A stretch of DNA of 64,000 bases from Palaeococcus ferrophilus DSM 13482 (GTDB taxonomy: Archaea; Methanobacteriota_B; Thermococci; Thermococcales; Thermococcaceae): assembly GCF_000966265.1 (NCBI RefSeq), contig NZ_LANF01000012.1:1-64000 (forward strand), read 5' to 3'. Every line of letters starts with the position of its first letter. The first letter of the stretch is position 1. Positions 15,584 to 25,169 of the stretch are shown one piece after another. The position numbers and the translations under genes are program-made. Under the pieces are notes generated by a model. The model had not been told where the DNA came from. It did not search any database and saw only the letters and a program-made list of their open reading frames with translations.

Positions 15584-16717
15584 TTAATAGAACTTCCCAA
15601 AGTTGTGCTGGGGAATGGGGCACTGGACTATCTTTCTCGCCCACAGGCAGTCGGCGCAGCTCGGCTCGTTGCCCCAGCAGTCTATGTCGCTCGTCTTGAC
15701 GAAGTCGCATGCATCAACCAGCGGACAGTCGGTACATGACGGGTACATGTAGTTCTTCATGGTGAAGCGGAACCACGTGTACTTCTCGCTCGTCCATATC
15801 TCGGCTAAACTCTTCTCCCTCACGTTGCCGAAGGAGTAGGCGTTGACCCTCTTCTCCCTGCCGAAGATGTACTCCTTGTAGGTGTGGAGGAAGCGGTAAC
15901 ATGGGGCAACCTCCCCGTCCCAGCGCACAACGGCAACATTGTTCTCGTCGAAGTCGCAGGAACGCTCCGTCTTCAGCTCGAAGTAGGGGAGCTTTATGTA
16001 GAGCCCGTTGTGGGCAACCTTGTAGAGCTCGTCGAGGAGTGGGACCATGTCAACGTTCCCATCGTAGATTATGTCATCGGTCTGTTCCGGTGTGAGCGGA
16101 AGGAGGTTCGAGACGAGCATGGAGTCAACGCCGAGGTCGAGGAGAAACCTCGCCATGTCGGGGAGCTGGCGGTAGTTCTCTTTCGTAACAACGACCTCAA
16201 CCCCTATACTGGGCCTGTGCGTTCCGTACTCCTCGCGATACCTCACGAGCCTCTTTATCCTGTCGGCCGTGGCTGCAGCGGCCAGATGGCCGAGGGTTAT
16301 GGCGTTTTGAGCGGTTGGAACCGTGTCCATGGAGAAGTAGATAAGCTCAACGCCGAGTCTCGCGAACTCCCGCAGCATCTCATCCGTCATCAGGGTTCCG
16401 TTGCTGCTCATGCCGAGGGCGAAGCCGCGCCTCTTGACTTCTCTCACCATGTCCATGAAGCGCGGGTGAACGGTTGGTTCCCCAATGCCGCCGAAGTAGA
16501 CCATCTTGAGCTCCGGGAACTCCTCGGCATCGTCGAGTATTTTGAGGAAGAGTTCCCAGTCCATGTCGCCCTCTTCATCTTCCCAGTACTGCTTGAAGCA
16601 CATCTCGCACTTGAGGTTGCAGCGGCTGGTGGTCTCGATGTAGAGGTACTTCATGTCGAGCTTCGGCCTAACTATGACCTTCCCATCCCACAGGGAGAAA
16701 GTGTACTCCTTTTCCAC
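15584..16717 (-). CDS. Radical SAM protein, tungsten-cofactor oxidoreductase maturase type
   Basis: A 377-residue radical SAM enzyme. The cluster motif C-N-L-K-C-E-M-C is near residue 33, and a G-G-I-G-E-P motif follows. The C-terminal part is Cys-rich (C-T-D-C-P-L-V-D-A-C and C-W-G-N-E-P-S-C-A-D-C), like SPASM domains that hold extra Fe-S clusters. Family members are encoded beside AOR-type enzymes and are thought to help make or insert tungstopterin. The start is GTG at 16717, two bases after the MoaD-like stop, so it is the last gene of an AOR - MoaD - radical SAM operon. Confidence 0.88.
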   Translation of the reverse strand: MEKEYTFSLWDGKVIVRPKLDMKYLYIETTSRCNLKCEMCFKQYWEDEEGDMDWELFLKILDDAEEFPELKMVYFGGIGEPTVHPRFMDMVREVKRRGFALGMSSNGTLMTDEMLREFARLGVELIYFSMDTVPTAQNAITLGHLAAAATADRIKRLVRYREEYGTHRPSIGVEVVVTKENYRQLPDMARFLLDLGVDSMLVSNLLPLTPEQTDDIIYDGNVDMVPLLDELYKVAHNGLYIKLPYFELKTERSCDFDENNVAVVRWDGEVAPCYRFLHTYKEYIFGREKRVNAYSFGNVREKSLAEIWTSEKYTWFRFTMKNYMYPSCTDCPLVDACDFVKTSDIDCWGNEPSCADCLWARKIVQCPIPQHNFGKFY

Positions 16718-16718
16718 T

Positions 16719-16970
16719 TCAACCGCCCCCAGCCGGCGGGAAGATGCTAACGGTATCGTCTTCCTTCAAGGGTGTATCGAGGCCGTTGAGGTGTTCTATG
16801 TTCTTTCCGTTGACGAGTATCATGAATCCCTTCTCAAGCTCCCTCTTGAAGCCAGGGAACATCCTTTCGAGCTCGTCCAGCAGCTCACCCACGGTTTCGA
16901 TGCCCTCCACTTCGAGCCTCCTCCTGCCCGTGAGCTCTATCAGCGTCGCGAACAGCTTTACGGTTGTCAT
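16719..16970 (-). CDS. MoaD/ThiS-family sulfur carrier
   Basis: An 83-residue ubiquitin-like protein (V-K-L-F-A-T-L ... I-F-P-P-A-G-G-G). The C-terminal Gly-Gly end is the site of thiocarboxylate formation. MoaD supplies the dithiolene sulfur of molybdopterin/tungstopterin. Its place between AOR and the radical SAM maturase fits cofactor supply to AOR. ATG 16970 has GGTGG just upstream; an ATG at 17003 would add 11 residues unlike the family. Confidence 0.9.
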   Translation of the reverse strand: MTTVKLFATLIELTGRRRLEVEGIETVGELLDELERMFPGFKRELEKGFMILVNGKNIEHLNGLDTPLKEDDTVSIFPPAGGG

Positions 16971-17082
16971 TAAACCACCTTCCAGTTCATTGATTTTGTT
17001 CAAAGGAACTAAAAAATGTTGCTGGACAAAAGTGGGGAGTATACGTCTGTCTAAAATGTGAAGCCAAAAGAAAAAGGAAAGC

Positions 17083-18900
17083 TCACATGAGCTCTGCTAT
17101 GCCGAGCTCTTCTGCCTTCTCCTTTGGAACCTTTCCGTCCTCCGTCCAGCCGCGGAGGGAGTAGTAGCGCGGCAGCATCTCCTTGAGCCTTACAACGTGT
17201 CCCTTGTTCGGTCCCTCTGGCATCGGCTCCTCAAGGAAGCGCTTGGGCAGGTTGTCGTCCCTCTCCGGAACGAGGCCGGCTTTGAGGTTGAATATCCTCT
17301 CCGCGTTCCATATCCTCTCGCCGATCTTGAGGTAGTCCTCGGTTGAAAAGTCCCAGCCTAGGGCCGCGTTGAGCATGTCGCGGTAGTCGTCCGCTCCAAG
17401 GCCGAAGGTCGTGAAGAGGCATAGTCCAGCGGCGTCAATTACCGCACTCAGGTCCTGGAAGACTATGAGCATCTTCACCTTCTCGTCGCTTATGTCGTGC
17501 GGGTCCATCTTGTAGGGATAACCTAGAATCTCGGGGCTTATCATGTAGTTCTTGATGTGGCATCCACCGCGGTTGTTGGTGGCATATCCTAAACCGTGTC
17601 CTTCAGCTCCTCTCGGGTCGTAGGCCGGGAGTTCAAGCTTCTTGACGCTCATGGAGTACTCCGGGTGGCCGTAGCTCTCCGCAAGACGGTACCCTCCCTC
17701 GGCCAGCTTGTCACCAAAGTCCTTCCTGTAGGCTATCTTCTCGATGTAGTAGTGGAGAACCTCCGTGTTGCCCCACCTGAAGGGCGGAGCGTCTCCGAGC
17801 TCCTCATCGGTGAGGTGGCCCTTCTCGTAGAGCTCCATAGCTGTGGCGAGCGTTCCACCCGTTGAGATGGTATCGAGACCAAACTCGTCGCACTGGTGGT
17901 TGGCCTCTATTATGCTCGCGAGGTCGTTTATGCCGAGGTTCGCTCCAAGGGCCCACGTGCTTTCATATTCGGGCCCCTCCGTCACTCCAACGGTCGGGAG
18001 CTTGTTGACCCTACCACAGCCTATCGGGCACGCGTAGCACGGCTGGTTCCTTATGAGGTACTTCGCCGCCATCGCCTCGCCGCTCTGCTCGTAGGCGTGC
18101 TCGAAAACTCCCGTCTGGAAGTTCCTCGTAGGATAGAGGCCGTTCTCGTTGATGATGTTGACGAGGACGGCGGTACCGTACTTGGGAAGGCCGCCTCCAG
18201 CAACGGGGTCGTTCTTGAGCTTGTTTATCTTCTCCCTAACCGTGAGCATGAACTTCTGCTTGTCCGCTATGGGAACGCTCTTGCTTCCCTCAACCGCTAT
18301 GGCCTTGAGGTTCTTGCTCCCCATGACGGCACCGACTCCAGCCCTTCCGGCCGCGCGGTGGCCGTCGTTCATAACGGCCGCAAACTTAACGAGGTTCTCA
18401 CCCGCTGGACCGATTAGGGCGATCCTGAGCTTCTTGCTCCCTATTTCCTTCCTCAGCGCTTCCTCGGTCTCGCTAACGATCTTGCCCCAGAGGTGGGAGG
18501 CATCCCTGATCTCGACGTGCTCGTCCTTTATGTAGATGTAGACGGGCTTTTCGGCCTTTCCTTCCACGATTATGCCGTCCCAGCCCGCGAACTTGAGCTC
18601 TGCTCCAAAGTAGCCGCCCGAGTTTGCCATGGTTATGAAGCCCGTGGCGGGGCTCTTGGTCACGACGTTGTACCTACCGCCGGTTGGCGCGCTCGTTCCG
18701 CTGAGTGGGCCCGGGGTAATGATCAACTTGTTCTCCGGGCCCAGGGGGTCCACCTTCGGGTCCATCTCCTTGAGGAGGAAGTATATCGCCAGCCCCCTGC
18801 TTCCGAGCCACTTCTTGGCCAGCTCCTCATCGTACTCTTCAACCTTCACCTCTCCCGTGGAGAGGTTTACGCGTAGAAACTTTCCCCAGTTGCCATACAT
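17083..18900 (-). CDS. aor: Tungsten-containing aldehyde:ferredoxin oxidoreductase
   Basis: A 605-residue enzyme of the same length as the Pyrococcus furiosus AOR. It oxidises aldehydes from amino-acid fermentation to acids and reduces ferredoxin. N-terminal tungstopterin-binding segments include N-S-G-G-Y-F-G and G-P-A-G-E-N. The 4Fe-4S ligands are C-Y-A-C-P-I-G-C near residue 290 and G-L-C-L-F near 494. ATG 18900 (M-Y-G-N-W-G-K-F) is chosen from family alignment in memory; an ATG two codons earlier (18906) is equally readable. The MoaD-like and maturase genes follow it. Confidence 0.96.
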   Translation of the reverse strand: MYGNWGKFLRVNLSTGEVKVEEYDEELAKKWLGSRGLAIYFLLKEMDPKVDPLGPENKLIITPGPLSGTSAPTGGRYNVVTKSPATGFITMANSGGYFGAELKFAGWDGIIVEGKAEKPVYIYIKDEHVEIRDASHLWGKIVSETEEALRKEIGSKKLRIALIGPAGENLVKFAAVMNDGHRAAGRAGVGAVMGSKNLKAIAVEGSKSVPIADKQKFMLTVREKINKLKNDPVAGGGLPKYGTAVLVNIINENGLYPTRNFQTGVFEHAYEQSGEAMAAKYLIRNQPCYACPIGCGRVNKLPTVGVTEGPEYESTWALGANLGINDLASIIEANHQCDEFGLDTISTGGTLATAMELYEKGHLTDEELGDAPPFRWGNTEVLHYYIEKIAYRKDFGDKLAEGGYRLAESYGHPEYSMSVKKLELPAYDPRGAEGHGLGYATNNRGGCHIKNYMISPEILGYPYKMDPHDISDEKVKMLIVFQDLSAVIDAAGLCLFTTFGLGADDYRDMLNAALGWDFSTEDYLKIGERIWNAERIFNLKAGLVPERDDNLPKRFLEEPMPEGPNKGHVVRLKEMLPRYYSLRGWTEDGKVPKEKAEELGIAELM

Positions 18901-18934
18901 GGGCATCGCCGTTCAATGTGTTGGACATTTATCC

Positions 18935-18943
18935 CTATAAAAT
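18935..18943 (-). promoter_or_regulatory. TATA box of the aor operon
   Basis: On the minus strand AAATTTTATAGG lies 30-36 bases before the aor start codons. This gives a very short leader with no clear ribosome site. The rest of 18944-19192 holds no recognisable gene: it is AT-rich near aor and has a GC-richer, unassigned stretch at about 19060-19130. Confidence 0.5.
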
Positions 18944-19192
18944 TTGGCGAAAATAAAATACGTTACCGAGAATGAAAAGGTAAATACCCCCACTTACATT
19001 TCATTGGGTAAAGAAAAAATTGAAACAAATCTCATAAATTTCCAACCTTCCCTTGTCGTGAACTGCGAGGGTTCCAAGAATTGCCCAACCGGGACGGCCT
19101 TGGAGGGATGAGCATTATGGACGAATTCTCCAGGGGGCTAATCAAAATACTCTTCTCCCGTCAAGCTAAAGGGTGAGGGTGAAAAAGAAAAG

Positions 19193-19891
19193 TCACTCGA
19201 TCTCGTGCATCTGGGGAAGGGTCGGAATCTTTATCGGCGCTCCAAACGCCCTGTCGCCGGCATCCCCGAGGCCGGGTAGGATGTAGCCGTGGTCGTTGAG
19301 CTGCCTGTCTATCTTGGTTACTATAACGTTCAGCTCCGGGAACTCCCCCTTAAGGCGCTCTATCCCCTCGGGGGCAGCTAAAACGCCGAGGACGATAAGC
19401 CTCTTTGGCTTTCCGTACTTCGAGACCTCCCTGAGAACCTTTACGAGGGTTGAACCCGTGGCTATCATGGGGTCGGCCACTATCACGGTATCCTCCGGTT
19501 TTATCTGGGGTATCTTTATGTAGTTCATCTCTATCTCGAACTTGGGGGCCTTTCCGCGGGAGGCCGAGACTATACCAACCCTCGCGTGCTCGAAGACCTT
19601 TATTAACCCCTCCATGAGCGGAATCGCCGCGCGAAGGACGGTGATTATGACAACGTTCCTCCTGTCCTTCACGACGATGCCCTCCGTCGTTTCGAGGGGG
19701 GTCTCGACCTTGATCCTCTCCACGTCCATGAGCTTCGTGAGCTCGTAGCCCATGTACCTCCCGAGCTTCACGAGCCCCTTCCTGAAGGCTATGCTGTCCG
19801 TTTCCTTGTCCCTGAGCTCCGTGAGTATCTCCATGATAAACGGGGAGTCCTCAAATGAATAAACGTCCTTCCACCTTTTGTCCTCAATCAT
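19193..19891 (-). CDS. upp: Uracil phosphoribosyltransferase
   Basis: A 232-residue enzyme that makes UMP from uracil and PRPP. The PRPP-binding loop [11 protein letters not shown] is at about residues 138-148. The uracil-binding tail contains [19 protein letters not shown] 19891 lies six bases from the stop of the permease, with GAGGTGAG between them, so translation is coupled. The pairing with the permease makes a uracil uptake-and-capture operon. Confidence 0.95.
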   Translation of the reverse strand: MIEDKRWKDVYSFEDSPFIMEILTELRDKETDSIAFRKGLVKLGRYMGYELTKLMDVERIKVETPLETTEGIVVKDRRNVVIITVLRAAIPLMEGLIKVFEHARVGIVSASRGKAPKFEIEMNYIKIPQIKPEDTVIVADPMIATGSTLVKVLREVSKYGKPKRLIVLGVLAAPEGIERLKGEFPELNVIVTKIDRQLNDHGYILPGLGDAGDRAFGAPIKIPTLPQMHEIE

Positions 19892-19896
19892 CTTCC

Positions 19897-21180
19897 TCAC
19901 CTCAGCAGTCCCTCAAGTATTATGGCCGTGAGGGCCCCAACGGCCATTCCCGATTCAAGAACGCTCGCCACGACCCGCGGAAAGTGCGCGAGGAACTCCG
20001 CCGGCAGCTGGGGAGCACCGAGGCCCGCTATGAGTGCCGTGGCCAGTATCAGGGTGTTCCTGTCGTTGAGTTCCACCCTCTCCTTTATTAGCCTTAGGCC
20101 CGTCACGCTTATCATTCCGTAGAGCGCCACCGTTAACCCTCCAAGGACGGGCGCTGGAATGGATGCAAGTAACCCGGAGAACTTGGGAACGATGGAGAGG
20201 GCCACGAGTATAAGCCCCCCAGCCTGTACCGCGCGCCTGCTCGCCACTTTTGTGAGGGCCACGAGCCCTATGTTCTCCGAGTAGCTCGTCGTTCCGCACG
20301 CCCCGAGGAAGCCCGCTATGGAGCACGCCACTCCCTCGCTCATTATTCCCCGGTTTATGTTCTTCCCCGTTATTGGGGCCTCCGCGATGGCCGATATCGC
20401 GTGGTAATCCCCAACGCTCTCGATTATGCTCACCATGAAGGCAAATAAGAGAGTCACTATGGCCCCCACGTCGAAGAGCGGCTTCCCCCACGGGAGCGGC
20501 TTCGGGACGCTCAAAACGGGGAGCTGTTCCAGTAGGGACAGGTCAACCATCCCCATGGCGAGGGCACTTATGTAGCCTACTGTGGCTCCTATTATGACGG
20601 GCATTGCTTTGAGGGCTCCTCTTCCGTGGAGGGCCGTGTAAACCGTCGTGGCGAAGGTTATGAGCGCCACTACCGTCGCCTTGGGTATGCTGGCTCCGCC
20701 CGGGTCGGCGTAGAAGTTGAAGAAGTACTTGACAGCAACATCGGCGAGGCTGAAGCCGATTAAGGTTATCGTCACTCCCGTTACCAGGGGCGAAAACAGT
20801 TTTCTCACCTTTCCGATGATACCGAAGGCCCCGGTGAACGCCTCCACCAGTCCCCCCACTATGAGGGCCCCCTCCGCCGCCGCCATGCCCACGGAGGAGC
20901 CTATGCTTATGAGGCCCGGTATGAAGGCAAAGCTCGAACCCTGCACGATTGGGTATCGCGAGCCCACAGTCGTCTGGAGGAGTGTGGCGATACCCATGGC
21001 GAGCAGAACGGCCTGTATAAGGGCCGCGATTTCGCTTCTTGAAAGCCCTACCGCGCTTCCCACAACGAGGGGAACGGTGACCGTCGCTCCAAACATTGCT
21101 AGAACGTGCTGGAGGCCAAAGGCGATGGCCTTCTTGGGTTCAATCTTATCGTCAATTCCAACTTTCATTCCGTTTCCCAT
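19897..21180 (-). CDS. NCS2-family uracil permease
   Basis: A 427-residue membrane protein with about 12-14 hydrophobic segments. NCS2 motifs are visible: the early [10 protein letters not shown] and the later [14 protein letters not shown]. The neighbour upp points to uracil rather than xanthine as substrate. The TATA-like TTTTATAAAGG at about 21209-21219 lies some 30 bases upstream, so the message is nearly leaderless. ATG 21168 is an alternative start. Confidence 0.9.
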   Translation of the reverse strand: MGNGMKVGIDDKIEPKKAIAFGLQHVLAMFGATVTVPLVVGSAVGLSRSEIAALIQAVLLAMGIATLLQTTVGSRYPIVQGSSFAFIPGLISIGSSVGMAAAEGALIVGGLVEAFTGAFGIIGKVRKLFSPLVTGVTITLIGFSLADVAVKYFFNFYADPGGASIPKATVVALITFATTVYTALHGRGALKAMPVIIGATVGYISALAMGMVDLSLLEQLPVLSVPKPLPWGKPLFDVGAIVTLLFAFMVSIIESVGDYHAISAIAEAPITGKNINRGIMSEGVACSIAGFLGACGTTSYSENIGLVALTKVASRRAVQAGGLILVALSIVPKFSGLLASIPAPVLGGLTVALYGMISVTGLRLIKERVELNDRNTLILATALIAGLGAPQLPAEFLAHFPRVVASVLESGMAVGALTAIILEGLLR

Positions 21181-21279
21181 TAAAGCCCGCTCAGGCTGTG
21201 ACGGTGCACCTTTATAAAATTTTTGATGATCCGTCCGTCGTAATGTCAGTCCATTGGCAAAAAAGTGTTAAAAAATAAA

Positions 21280-22551
21280 TCATTCCCTCCTCTTTCCGGG
21301 CTTCTTTATGTTGATTATGCGCTTCTTGGTCTTCGAGATTCCCTCCTTCCTCTCTTCGACCTTTCCGCGCTTCATGGCCTCCACGTCCTCCCTGAATGCC
21401 CACTTGAGGAGCGGCGGCGTTATGAGGACGGAGACCGTTATGAAGATGAGGGTTGCCGCTATGAACTTCTGGGCGTCGCTCTGGGGGATTGCCCCTCCGT
21501 GTATAGCCACCATGAGGTCAACGAGGGCCACCTCGGTCCTAGGTATCGAACCTATTCCCATCTGGAGCGCTTTCTTCATGCTCCATCCCATTATGACTGC
21601 CCCGAACCCCCTTCCAACGACCTTCCCAACAACTGCCACCACCGTGAGGACGGCCGCGAGGGCCAGGGCATCAACGCTCCCGAAAACCCTTAGGTCGAGC
21701 ATGGCACCCGTGTAGACGAAGAAAACCGGAACCACCAGGCCGTAGGCTATGGCCTTAACGTCGTCAATTAACTTTTTCCCCTCCGGGAGCTTTGAGAGGA
21801 CGAGGCCGGCCATGAACGCTCCCTCAATGGCCGCGTCGAACCAGTGCTGGGCGAGGGCGGAGAAGAGGAACATCAGGGCCAGCACCATCCCGAGGACCCC
21901 TTTCTCGACGTGGAGCCATTCGGCAAAGCGGACGTACCTGTCTATGCTGTACCACGCCACGATTCCCGTTATCACGAAGAAGACCGCCATCTTGCTCACG
22001 AGACCCAGAACGCTCCCACTGCCCACGGCGAATATCACGAGGGCTATCCCAAGGAAATCGTCCATAACGCTCGCGCTGAGAGAGGCGGCCCCAACGTCGC
22101 TCCTTAGAACGCCGAGGTCCATCATCACGCGGACGGTTATTCCAATGCTCGTTGCCGTGAGAAGGATTCCACCCGCGAAAGCCTCCCTGTTGGGGTACCC
22201 CATGAGGCGGAGCCCGAACCAGCCGAGGATCAACGGAACGAAAACGCCCATGACCGTGGAAACGGTCGCCACGGCCCCGGTCCTCTTGAGCATCTCAACC
22301 TCCGTGTCGAGTCCCCCGAGGAACAGGAGAAAGATTATGCCCATTTTCGCCAAAAACTCGAAGGTCTCGTTGGAGTGGAGGGTCAGGTGCTCGGGGCTGA
22401 CGATGCCGAAGTACACTATGTTCCCGAGGAGCATTCCCATGAGTATCTCGCCGAGCACACCGGGGAGCTCAAAGCGCTCCATCAGGTGGTCTCCGAGCTT
22501 TCCCGCGATGAGCGCTACTCCGAGTGTGAAGAGGAGCCATGTTGCGTCCAT
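21280..22551 (-). CDS. Na+/H+ antiporter, CPA2 (NapA/Kef-like) family
   Basis: A 423-residue protein with about 12-13 membrane helices. The ion-binding Asp pair is in S-V-M-D-D-F-L-G-I (D168-D169 region). An acidic pair there is typical of electrogenic NapA/NhaA-type exchangers. The C-terminus is a basic tail (K-T-K-K-R-I-I-N-I-K-K). The start overlaps the 3' end of the CBS-domain gene by 37 bases, so the two are one operon and the CBS protein may sense nucleotides or ionic strength for it. Confidence 0.88.
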   Translation of the reverse strand: MDATWLLFTLGVALIAGKLGDHLMERFELPGVLGEILMGMLLGNIVYFGIVSPEHLTLHSNETFEFLAKMGIIFLLFLGGLDTEVEMLKRTGAVATVSTVMGVFVPLILGWFGLRLMGYPNREAFAGGILLTATSIGITVRVMMDLGVLRSDVGAASLSASVMDDFLGIALVIFAVGSGSVLGLVSKMAVFFVITGIVAWYSIDRYVRFAEWLHVEKGVLGMVLALMFLFSALAQHWFDAAIEGAFMAGLVLSKLPEGKKLIDDVKAIAYGLVVPVFFVYTGAMLDLRVFGSVDALALAAVLTVVAVVGKVVGRGFGAVIMGWSMKKALQMGIGSIPRTEVALVDLMVAIHGGAIPQSDAQKFIAATLIFITVSVLITPPLLKWAFREDVEAMKRGKVEERKEGISKTKKRIINIKKPGKRRE

Positions 22552-23039
22552 TGCACTCCCCCCAGTCTCATGAGTCTAATGAACTCGTCTATCAGAAGTC
22601 TGAGGCTGACCTCCCCCACGAGCCTCCCCTCGTCGTCAACGACCGCAAGTATCTGGCTCTTGTAGTTCTTCATCCTCTTGAGGGCCTCCAGCACGGTGGC
22701 ATCCTCGTCTATCGTCATGACGTTCCGCTCCATAACGTCGCTCGCCGTCTCCGCCCCGCTGAGTATGGACTTGAAGAGAGTGCTTATGTTCCCGAACCTC
22801 GCCTTGGTGTCCTCAGGCGGTAAGAGGATGTTCATAACGTCGAGGTACCTTATTACCCCGAGGAGCCTCATGCTCTTTCTGTCCTCGACAACCCACACGT
22901 GATGTCTCGTTCTGAGGAGCTTGAGAACGTCCACGATGGATGAATCGGCACTGACCACGGGCATACCCGAAATCGGTGGCATTATGCTGCCGACTTTTAC
23001 CGAATGAAACGTCTGGAGGGCCCTCTCCACATCCGACAT
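22515..23039 (-). CDS. CBS-pair domain protein
   Basis: 174 residues, two CBS modules (about 15-75 and 98-160) with the typical I-V-D-V-L-K-L-L and A-T-V-L-E-A-L-K-R-M helices. CBS pairs bind adenosine ligands and control a partner. There is no other domain. The partner is probably the overlapping downstream antiporter. ATG 23039 has GGTGATG just before it. Confidence 0.88.
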   Translation of the reverse strand: MSDVERALQTFHSVKVGSIMPPISGMPVVSADSSIVDVLKLLRTRHHVWVVEDRKSMRLLGVIRYLDVMNILLPPEDTKARFGNISTLFKSILSGAETASDVMERNVMTIDEDATVLEALKRMKNYKSQILAVVDDEGRLVGEVSLRLLIDEFIRLMRLGGVQWTQHGSSSHSE

Positions 23040-23131
23040 GCCATCACCTGGAGGGGGTTGAAAAATTGAATATTTAACGTTTTTTGAGCTTTAAATGGCA
23101 TTCATGAATCTTTATGTTCATCAAAAAAATA

Positions 23132-23146
23132 TGGCATGAGATGCCA
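23132..23146. promoter_or_regulatory. Palindrome TGGCAT-N3-ATGCCA, candidate operator
   Basis: A perfect 6-bp dyad with a three-base centre. A half site ATGGCAT recurs at about 23094-23100, next to the TATA-like TTTAAAG of the minus-strand CBS/antiporter operon. The stretch is non-coding. The site is seen; the regulator is unknown. Confidence 0.45.
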
Positions 23147-23187
23147 GAATTTAAAGTCCTTAAATGCCTCTTTTCAGCCAAAGAACG

Positions 23188-23907
23188 TCAATAAGCGTAG
23201 AGAACCCAGAGGCCCACACCGATCAGCGCGGCTCCCGCGAGCATTGAGAGTTCCCTGCTCCTCTGAACGAGCCTCTGTGAAACGCTCTTGCTCTCGCTTA
23301 TACCCCCCATCACGAAGAGGATGACGATTAGGGGGAGGACGAATATCAGGTTGTACAGGGCCAGGAGAAGGTACGTCAGGGAGCCGACCTTGGATATGAG
23401 TATGGCGTAGATAAGGTAACTCCCTGCCGAGCAGGGTAAGAGTGTGAAGGACACTATAACGCCGAGGGTGAATGCCCCGAGGACGGTGGCGTCCTTGCTG
23501 AATATTTTGCGCCTCACACTGCCCTTCCCTGCTATCCTTGAGCGCTCAAGGTAGCCCGTAACCATGGTGTAGGCTCCGAAGGCTATCGCAAGGGCGCCGG
23601 CCACCCATGCGGGTATGGACTTCGAGAAGACGACAAGCCCCACCCCAAGGGAGTAGTAGGAGAGGTATATCGCCACCACGAAGGCCAGCCCGACCCTGTA
23701 GATTTCCGTCTTGGAAACCTCCTTCACGGACAGGGCTATGAGGAGCATGGAGTATATCACGAAGGTGCAGGGGTTTATTGAATCGGAGAGCGATAGGCCC
23801 AGAAAAGGCATTATCCATTCCTTCAGTCCGAGGAGCGTCAGGGCGGTTATGCTTATGATGAAGGAAAGTGAAACTATGGCCAGCAGTGCCCACGCATCCC
23901 TCCTCAT
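23188..23907 (-). CDS. CcdA/DsbD-like membrane thiol transporter
   Basis: 239 residues with six or seven membrane helices. The redox cysteines sit in the CcdA positions: S-I-N-P-C-T-F in the first half and L-L-P-C-S-A-G in the second. CcdA proteins carry reducing equivalents across the membrane to outward-facing thioredoxin-like proteins. The adjacent gene encodes exactly such a protein (C-P-H-C). ATG 23907 follows GGTGGGTGG; an upstream GTG at 23919 is less likely. Confidence 0.85.
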   Translation of the reverse strand: MRRDAWALLAIVSLSFIISITALTLLGLKEWIMPFLGLSLSDSINPCTFVIYSMLLIALSVKEVSKTEIYRVGLAFVVAIYLSYYSLGVGLVVFSKSIPAWVAGALAIAFGAYTMVTGYLERSRIAGKGSVRRKIFSKDATVLGAFTLGVIVSFTLLPCSAGSYLIYAILISKVGSLTYLLLALYNLIFVLPLIVILFVMGGISESKSVSQRLVQRSRELSMLAGAALIGVGLWVLYAY

Positions 23908-23970
23908 TCCACCCACCACGGAAAATTGGAAATGGAAGTTTTAGGGCTTTCTAAAACCGGAAGTGGACAA

Positions 23971-24618
23971 CTAATGGTTGGCCCTCCTCATGAGGAGCGG
24001 AAGCAGCGCGAGGAGGCCTATGAAGGCCGGCCCGCAGGTTTTGTTTTCATTTGTTCCCGTTGTTGTGGGAAGTGCTGTACTCGTTGTTTCCGTCGTTTCT
24101 GTGTTGGATGTCGTTGTCGGGGAAGTGCCTGTCGTTCCCGTGGCACTCCTGTGCTCTATGAACAGCGTTTCGAGCTTCGCTATGGTCTGGGCACCTTCCG
24201 TCTCGTTGCGGGGTATGAGGTAAACCTTTCCCCCCGTCACGAGAAACATGCCGTTCCTCTCCTGCGCCTCTTTTATTATCTCGGGCGTTGCCGACACATT
24301 GAACTCCCCTTCTATGATAGCGTAGAGCTTTCCGTCGTAGGCTATGCCTATTGCCGGGACGCCACTTATCCCCGTAAGCCGGTATATCTCCCCGAACAGG
24401 GCTGAGTTCTCGTCGTTGTTGACGAGCTCGTAGTAGGTCAGGCTGTCCGCCCCGAAGGCCTTGGGTATCTCTTCCTTCATCTTTTTACAGTGGGGGCACG
24501 TGGCGGCTCCGTACATGTAGAAGTGCACCTTCTTGGGGTCTATCTCTCCCTGTGCCAGCGCGTGGGAGAGCGTTGAGAGCACTATCAGCAGGATCACGAG
24601 GCCGTACAATTTTCTCAT
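23971..24618 (-). CDS. Secreted thioredoxin-fold protein with CGP-CTERM anchor
   Basis: 215 residues. A signal peptide (about 1-22, ending S-H-A-L-A-Q-G) is followed by a thioredoxin-like domain with redox motif C-P-H-C-K-K-M near residue 40 and cis-Pro region S-G-V-P-A-I. A Thr-rich, probably glycosylated stalk follows (about 160-190). The end is C-G-P-A-F-I-G-L-L-A-L-L-P-L-L plus basic residues, the CGP-CTERM surface-anchoring signal of Thermococcaceae. ATG 24618 is preceded by GGTGATTCC. With the CcdA-like neighbour it probably forms an extracellular disulfide system. Confidence 0.9.
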   Translation of the reverse strand: MRKLYGLVILLIVLSTLSHALAQGEIDPKKVHFYMYGAATCPHCKKMKEEIPKAFGADSLTYYELVNNDENSALFGEIYRLTGISGVPAIGIAYDGKLYAIIEGEFNVSATPEIIKEAQERNGMFLVTGGKVYLIPRNETEGAQTIAKLETLFIEHRSATGTTGTSPTTTSNTETTETTSTALPTTTGTNENKTCGPAFIGLLALLPLLMRRANH

Positions 24619-24688
24619 GGAATCACCTATGTACCACTGTGTGCCATAGGATATAAACTTATCCCTTAATGATAAGAAAATAGAAAAG

Positions 24689-25048
24689 TCAGAGCTTCTC
24701 GAGCTGGCCCTCCGCAATGTCCCCAACGATTGGGAACTTGTAAAGCTCCCCTTGGTAGGCCTTGAGCATTCCAACTATCCAGACCACCAGCCCAAGCAGG
24801 TTGAGGAGCACCGCCAGCAGCCACCCCAAAAAGGGGATTATACCGAGGATTATCTGAAGCACTATGATTCCGAGGAATATTATGGTGGACTGCATGGCGT
24901 GGAAGCGCACGAATTTGCTCTCCTTCTCGAGCAAGAGCAATGCAATCCCCGTCACTGGGCCCAAGAGATACGCCAGTGCCCCCTCGATATTCTCCTCAAG
25001 ACCGAGGGAGGTTTTCTTAACCCCTCCGGTTTCGTCAATTTCCTCCAT
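24689..25048 (-). CDS. DUF4870-type small membrane protein
   Basis: 119 residues: an N-terminal charged segment followed by three hydrophobic helices, with A-Y-L-L-G-P-V-T-G and F-V-R-F-H-A-M-Q-S typical of the DUF4870 (Tic20-like) family. The function is unknown. ATG 25048 has GGAGGTTG upstream. The same-strand thioredoxin-like gene follows, but 70 bases lie between. Confidence 0.85.
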   Translation of the reverse strand: MEEIDETGGVKKTSLGLEENIEGALAYLLGPVTGIALLLLEKESKFVRFHAMQSTIIFLGIIVLQIILGIIPFLGWLLAVLLNLLGLVVWIVGMLKAYQGELYKFPIVGDIAEGQLEKL

Positions 25049-25169
25049 GGCAAAACAACCTCCCAAAGTTAATCAGAGAATATTTGAATTTATACTATAA
25101 GGACTTTTCCATTCAAACAATTTTCATTGGAAATATTGAAAATTGCGGACGTTGAAATTTATAAAAGAG

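Noticed and set aside
21749-22573. A 274-codon plus-strand open frame
   Set aside because: It is antisense to the Na+/H+ antiporter, whose membrane helices and D-D motif are convincing.
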